Source: Papio anubis
Lineage: Eukaryota > Chordata > Mammalia > Primates > Cercopithecidae
Length of the DNA: 64,000 nucleotides
NCBI RefSeq assembly: GCF_008728515.1
Contig: NC_044977.1
Coordinates: forward strand, 170,237,139-170,301,138
Direction: 5' to 3'
Shown here: in pieces, positions 58,695-64,000 of the stretch
How the letters are laid out: the number at the start of each line of letters is the position of its first letter
Numbering within the stretch: position 1 is the stretch's first letter
Notes under the pieces: generated by a model
What the model was told of the DNA's origin: nothing
Databases searched by the model: none
What the model saw: only the letters and a program-made list of their open reading frames with translations
Program-made: the position numbers and the translations under genes

Positions 58695-59225
58695 AAGAGT
58701 TATCATTGTTTAGTCTCTCCTAAGTGCCAGACACTATGTTGGGTGCTTTATACATATTATCTTTCATCTTTTTTTCTTTTCTTTATTTTTTTTTGAGACA
58801 GAGTCTTGCTCTGTTACACAGGCTGGAGTGCAATGGCGCTATCTCAGCTCACTGCAACCTCTGCCTCCTGGGTTCAAGCGCTCCTCCTGCCTCAGTCTCC
58901 TGAGTAGCTGGGATTACAGGCACATGCCACCATCCCCAGCTAATTTTGTTTTGTATTTTTAATAGAGACAGGGTTTCATCATGTTGGCCAGGCTGGTCTT
59001 GAACTCCTGACCTCCAGTGATCTACCTGCCTCGGCCTCCCAAAGTGTTGGGATTACAGGTGTGAGCCACCACACCTGGCCTTTTTTTTTATTTAAAAAAA
59101 TTAAATCCTTCATTGAAATATCTTCCATCTTTACAACAAATCTGAAAGCTCGATATTATTCCCGTTTAAAACTAAATGGACTGAGGGTTACAGAGGTTAA
59201 AAAATTTTCCCTGAGCTGATGATTT
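58695..59225 (-). mobile_element. MIR SINE split by an Alu insertion
   Basis: The reversed MIR left part ('taagtgccagacactatgtt', 'acatattatctttcatc') ends at about 58770. The right part ('atctttacaacaaatctg', 'gagggttacagaggttaaaa') resumes at about 59120. The Alu lies between them. Confidence 0.55.
58785..59080 (-). mobile_element. Alu SINE, AluS-like
   Basis: Complete reversed Alu: T-run, 'gagacagagtcttgctctg', 'tttaatagagacagggtttc', end 'gagccaccacacctggcc'. It is inserted within an older MIR. Confidence 0.92.
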
Positions 59226-60574
59226 AAAGAGCAAGAAATCAACTTACGCCTAACTGTGAAGCGTATGATCATAACATTAAACAAATTATGCACATCATTA
59301 TTCATTAATACATTCATTAATATTTGTTAATACATTCTTGTAAAGATTTTTGAATGCAGTTGCATATGGAGTTAATCCTTCTTATTCCACCCTTTTCTTT
59401 TTTAAGGTATCTACTGAAACAAGTTTGATGTATATCTGGGAACTTTTTTCTGTGCACATTTGTAAATACACAATTATATAGACTTTTAATGCTATAAGTG
59501 GGATTACACTATTCTTAATGCATGCTTACTTTCATTAAGCATTCCTGAAATCATTTCTTTTAAAAAAAGTCTGTTTTTTATTTTTCTAGTGAATGCTTTG
59601 GATATACCACAATTTATTGGAACATTCCCCAGTGGACAGACACATATATTGCTTCCAGTTTATCAGTAACAAAAACAAAGATGCAAAGAACACTTTTGAA
59701 CAGACTTGTGCCCTGTGTGAGTATTTCCCTGGGACAGAGTATGATGAGAGGTATGGTTGGGTACATCTGCATCTTTCGGCATGACAGACACTGTTCAGTT
59801 GGCCTTGGAAAGCGTGGGGTGGTCTATCCCCTGCTCCATGCTGCATCTCTGAAAACTGAAGTTAGATGAACCAGGGCCTTGGATTTCTGAGAGCTACTTC
59901 CCTTTGACATTGCTGTTTCCAGTTTTTTGTTTTTAATTCCCTCCCATCTCGCAGGTAGCTTTTTTTCCCCTTGATCTTCTATTTCTGTCTGCCCCAGTAT
60001 ACTTATGGGGTACTCGTCCCTGCCTTTGAAGTATCAAATCACACAGCTATCTGACATATGCCAAAAGTGGAGAGACAGCCATTGTTCTCATGTTGATTGC
60101 TAAGGTTCCCAGAGTGCCCTTGAGGTATATGAATCACTGGCACTCTCAGTTGGGACTGCAGATCCTGATGTATGATGAGTGGGGCAGAGTGGAGAGCAGA
60201 GATGGATGTAGCAGATGATAGTACTGGCGGAAGGGCGCAAGCTTTTCAATCCTCCACCTTCTAAAATACTTATTCACCTGGAGATGTCCTTGTATTTTAC
60301 TTAAGGACAAAGATAGCAATCATCTGCTGAAAATGTGAATGTCTAACATGAAAGATTATAATGCACACAATGACTTGCATTTATGTCTCCAACTTTTAAG
60401 ACACTTTGTTATTTTGGTAAATGAGAATGGTATATCATTTGAAATTGTCATCACTGATTTGATTCATTTTTTTTCTTTATGAAGAGCACGAGTTAATAGT
60501 TTTCCCCTTTGCTGACATAAGATATTGTTTAAAAAATTACTTTAACTTGTCTAAATCTTGAGGTCTGGTTTCAT

Positions 60575-60850
60575 AAATTATGATACATCTATAAGCAAGA
60601 ACAATCTATAGCCAATGAAAGTCAGGACTCAGAATATTTAATGACATGGGAAAATGTTCATGATATATTGTTAGGCATTAAAAGCTGGTTAAAATGGTAT
60701 GCCTAGTCTGATCCCAGGTTTATAAAAAATACACATGCACAGAGAAAACACTGAAATATAATAACAATGTACAGTGCCTACCCTTGGGGGATAGAACTTC
60801 AACTGATTTGAAACCATTTGCAATTTAAAAAATTTGTAGACTTTTTTTTT
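60575..60850 (+). mobile_element. Old L1 (L1M-type) 3' fragment
   Basis: 'gacatgggaaaatgttcatg', 'atatattgttaggcattaaa', 'gtatgcctagtctgatccc' and 'tacccttgggggatagaac' are L1M tail features. Confidence 0.5.
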
Positions 60851-61481
60851 TCTACCATGAACATATAGGCTTTTATAATGGGAGGAAATAACTTGTTCTT
60901 AAAATGATTTTAACTCATTCCCTCTTGCCTTCCTGGGTATTCCAGAATCAGTTTTGAAAATGTTAAGCACAGAGACATTTCCGTGAGATCACTGATTACT
61001 GCTCTCCTTTATTCTGAGTCCACCAGGGAGGTGGGTGAGTCCTGCCTTGTTTCTCCCCTTGGGTTTCACGGTTTCAGGAAGGTCCGTGATTGACATAAAA
61101 GTATAGAGGCCTGACTGCCTGGGTTCAGCAGGGCTGGTTAGGTCCAGCTCCAGGGATCCACGCATCTGTCTATAACCCATCCTGTGGGAGGTGGGACCCT
61201 GTGGTTCCCAGTGAGAAGTACAGTAGGGCATGAGAGGGTAGAGGGGAGAAGCCTTGTAAGAATTCAGGGGAGGATCAAGGCCTCAGTCAAACAGCGTGGG
61301 GTTCTCAGAAGGGCTCAAGTCCCAGGGTGATATGTTCTTAGGCAGTGACTAAGCAGACCTTCCAGTTGGCGACTGAGATAAGCCAGGCCCAAAGAAAGGC
61401 CCAACCAAGAATGGAGGGACTCAAGTGGCTCCCCACGTGCACTCAAGGAAGGCGAAAAAAAAATGCACATTTCCTAAGTGC

Positions 61482-61495
61482 CCACCAGGTGGCAG
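61482..61495 (+). promoter_or_regulatory. Full-consensus CTCF motif
   Basis: CCACCAGGTGGCAG satisfies every position of the common CTCF core CCASYAGRKGGCRS on the plus strand. The flanks look like a reversed MIR or L2 remnant. Binding is not shown by sequence alone. Confidence 0.55.
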
Positions 61496-61589
61496 ACCCT
61501 TTCCTGTGCTACGAGTTTAAGAGTATGCTCAAGCACATCATGATACCCAGGTATTAAGAACCTGCACTGGGTTGGCAAGAAAATAGAAG

Positions 61590-61690
61590 GCTGGGCCCCT
61601 CTCTAGAGATTCAGTAATCTGGGTGGGGCCTGAGATTCTTATTTCTACAAAGCTCCAGGTTCTCCTAGTGCCACTGGTTGGTACTCCTAC
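61590..61690. mobile_element. MER5-like hAT fragment
   Basis: 'gagattcagtaatctgggtg', 'gggcctgagattcttatttc', 'acaaagctccaggttctcc' match the MER5 central region. Confidence 0.45.
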
Positions 61691-62045
61691 ACTTTCAGTA
61701 GCACTGGATATATCATCTCAGACCGGGAAGGGAGGAGGAGGACAAGGAGTAGGATGTGGTCCTTATGGCTGAGCAATCAGTTCAAATTGTGATTAAAGTG
61801 CCAAGGAAGTGTGGCATGGAACGAGCGGGTGTGGGTGGGTGGGGTGAGTTGCAGAAGGGAATGGGTCACTTGCTCCTGGTTAAAATAGCCTCTGATACTC
61901 CAGCAGATTCAACTTGTGGGCTCTGCAACAGAATGTAAGGGCTTCAGAGCTCTCATTCTAATTAAATGTGGTACCAATTAATTCACTTAGGATGCCTATA
62001 GCAGACAGAAGCATAGGTATATGCAGGTTAAAATAAAAGCAGTAA

Positions 62046-62346
62046 GGCTGGGCACAGTGGCTCAAGCCTGTAATCCCACCACTTTGGGAGGCCGAGGTGG
62101 GTGGATCAGCTGAGGTCAGGAGTTTGAGACCTGCCTGGCCAACATGGCGAAATCCTGTCTCTACTAAAAATACCAAAATTAGCTGGGCATGGTGGTACAT
62201 GCTTGTAATCTCAGCTACTCAGGAGGCTGAGGCAGGAGAATTGCTTGAACCTGGGAGGTAGAGGTTGCAGTGAGCCAAGATTGCGCCACTGCACTCCATC
62301 CTGGGCAACAGAGCAAGACTCCGTCTCAAAAAAAAAAAAAAAAAAA
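62046..62346 (+). mobile_element. Alu SINE, AluS-like, with target-site duplication
   Basis: A complete Alu from GGCTGGGCACAGTGGCTCA to a pure A-tail (62329-62346). AAAAGCAGTA occurs at 62035-62044 and again at 62343-62352, a typical target-site duplication. It is among the best preserved Alus in the window. Confidence 0.93.
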
Positions 62347-62437
62347 GCAGTATTCAGAACAAAATGACAAACAAAATCTTAGATAGCTACCAAAAACCCC
62401 TAAAGAAACAATATTTAAGAGTACTACAAACATAAAT

Positions 62438-62772
62438 CAGTGATTCCCAAACTATTTGAAGTGAAAGCCTATTTTAAAAATCTGGTCCATTGTGGAGCAA
62501 TATATGGTTCTACTGCACAAGACTTTTACGTAGTTCAAGCCACACGTGACTGACCAGGCAAGTTTGACAACATCCAATTGTCTATATCCTGTTCAGTGAG
62601 ACGAATTCACTGATCATGCATTTGGATGCATTTGGATGCCAGTGGCAACGTCAAACTGCTATAAAAGTTCCTAAAGCTTACTCTCAGTTTCTGTATTTGC
62701 ATCAATAGAAATGGTAATAACCACTTCACAGAAAGGTCCCAGTCCCCAAACCACGCTTAGAAGTGCACTGCT
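62438..62772. mobile_element. Possible hAT-type DNA transposon remnant
   Basis: 'cagtgattcccaaactattt' on the left and 'acgcttagaagtgcactg' on the right form a weak inverted pair, as in Charlie-type elements. The interior is not recognised. It holds a small tandem duplication of TGCATTTGGA near 62620. Confidence 0.4.
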
Positions 62773-63654
62773 CTAGCCTGGCTAGGTGACTGATCTGGCA
62801 GATGGGCTCACTGCATAGCTTCAAGGAGTCAATTTGTTCTTTGGATCCTGTTGTGCAGAATTAACTTTTGTATCCTCAGGACTATTTTGTTCGTATCATT
62901 TCTACATGGGGTCCTTGGAATAGGGCTAGTTGGATGTTCTTTTGGCCCTGCTGCCATTTTCTTATGCTTGGACATCAAGGACAATATCCTGTATACAGGC
63001 ACTCAATAAACACAGATGAGTGAATGCATGGATTACTAGCCCAAGACTGAGATGTCAAGTGTGGGATAGACAGCCATCTAGGAAATAAATGCTCAACATG
63101 GATGAACATCAAAATAGAACTCTCTTCATAGTAACTATACAGAGCTGACAAGCAGAGCAGATGGAGAACCAGCTCTATAAGGAAAGACTGTATAATCTTG
63201 TTGCTGTCCTGGACTCACTGCTGCCTCACTCAATACATGTGCCCATTCTGAATGAATGATATTTAGTTTATAAGTTTCTTGGACCATGATAACATAGGTT
63301 TCCTGGTGGCATTTTCATGCTGAACCAAGGCATTGCCTCATGACTATGTCAAGATGAAGCCTGGTGGTTACTCTGGAAAACATGGGAGACTTATTTTAGT
63401 TGTTTTCCTGTTAATATTAGAATCTTGAGGAAGGACTTTAATAATTTAATTATATTCTCTTATTACATCTCTGACTTTCAGTGAAAAAGAGTTGAATGAA
63501 TGCAAAATGAATTATCCACTCTAACCTCCCTGAAACCTCATGCCCCACCCCACATCCATCTGAAAGTCTCCTCTTGCTTCATTCCTTACCAGGCTCACAG
63601 CATGATTGAAGGTATTTTTATGACTTAATGATGCATAGCTAATAATAATGATGA

Positions 63655-63840
63655 CAACAATAATGACAGCTGCTATTTAGAGAGCACTATAAGTCAGGTA
63701 CGTTGCTAAATGCTTAAATACATCATCTTATTTAATTGTATTAATCTTATAAGTTTGGTCAAGGACAGAAAGTAGAAAGGCTAGGATTCTAGCTCAAATA
63801 GATCAGTCTCAAATATTTGTGGTCTTAACCACTCTACTAA
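63655..63840 (-). mobile_element. MIR SINE
   Basis: Reversed MIR: 'ctatttagagagcactataag', in part, 'catcatcttatttaattg', 'tggtcttaaccactctac'. Diverged. Confidence 0.5.
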
Positions 63841-64000
63841 GCATCTTGTATCCAAACAGAGACTGTTTCCTTTTGCTTTTAAGATGGCCAACAAACTGAA
63901 ATGTGTGGTGTTGGAAACTAGATATGTAAGGCCAAGGTTTATTTTAAATGATAGAGACATAGATGGACTCTATGAATAAATAAGTGAATGAATATGGGTA

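Larger units (their letters stand above)
40961..64000 (-). other. THRB: Sequence upstream of TRbeta2 (intronic for TRbeta1)
   Basis: No coding exon was recognised here. I searched by eye for the end of the TRbeta1 N-terminal exon (encoding ...EEKKCK) and did not find it. Recognised contents are many repeats, a DR1 element, a CTCF consensus and a plus-strand exon-like cassette, listed separately. Nothing was recognised in 40970-42090, 42240-43940, 45880-48130, 48320-48630, 50030-51740, 52100-52690, 52820-53440, 54820-55240, 55400-57080, 57200-58050, 59230-60570, 60860-61470, 61700-62030 and 62780-63650. Confidence 0.8.

Noticed and set aside
40538..64000. Search for the TRbeta1-specific N-terminal exons
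   Set aside because: Neither the expected peptide frame nor the expected exon end was found. They are presumed to lie beyond the right edge.

Overview
The window is primate, almost certainly human, nuclear DNA. It is AT-rich, intron-dominated and full of primate repeats (Alu, L1PA-type L1, MIR, L2, hAT and MaLR copies). It carries six coding exons of one gene, all on the minus strand: THRB, thyroid hormone receptor beta (human 3p24.2). The translated exons agree with human TRbeta as I remember it. I could not run an alignment, so 'human' rather than another great ape is an inference. || Layout, read in gene direction (high to low coordinate): 64000-40538 is sequence upstream of the TRbeta2 start, intronic for the longer TRbeta1 transcript. 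40537-40210 is the TRbeta2-specific first coding exon. A 13.5 kb intron follows. 26705-26605 is the first zinc finger, 21049-20902 the second zinc finger, 17922-17717 the hinge and start of the ligand-binding domain (LBD), 7684-7538 the LBD helix-3 region, and 1994-1736 the LBD core. The last coding exon (rest of residue 382 to the C-terminus, helix 12) lies beyond the left edge. The TRbeta1-specific N-terminal exons were not found and should lie beyond the right edge. All five internal junctions have GT/AG signals, and phases and lengths agree exactly (328, 101, 148, 206, 147 and 259 coding bases). Together the exons encode TRbeta2 residues 1-396 plus the first base of codon 397. || TRbeta2 is the isoform of pituitary, hypothalamus, cone photoreceptors and inner ear. 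Upstream of its exon are a POU1F1 (Pit-1)-like site, an E-box and a TATA-like sequence. The intron just downstream has a repeat-poor stretch that is a candidate tissue enhancer. || The rest of the window is intronic: repeats of several ages, some nested, plus a few unexplained signals. These include a plus-strand exon-like cassette at 53059-53121, a perfect DR1 nuclear-receptor element at 44868-44880, a full CTCF consensus at 61482-61495, a three-monomer Alu, a perfect 13-bp-arm hairpin and an antisense region with unusually long open frames. I see no operon, CRISPR array, tRNA or rRNA gene, and no evidence for a second protein-coding gene or a novel multi-gene system.
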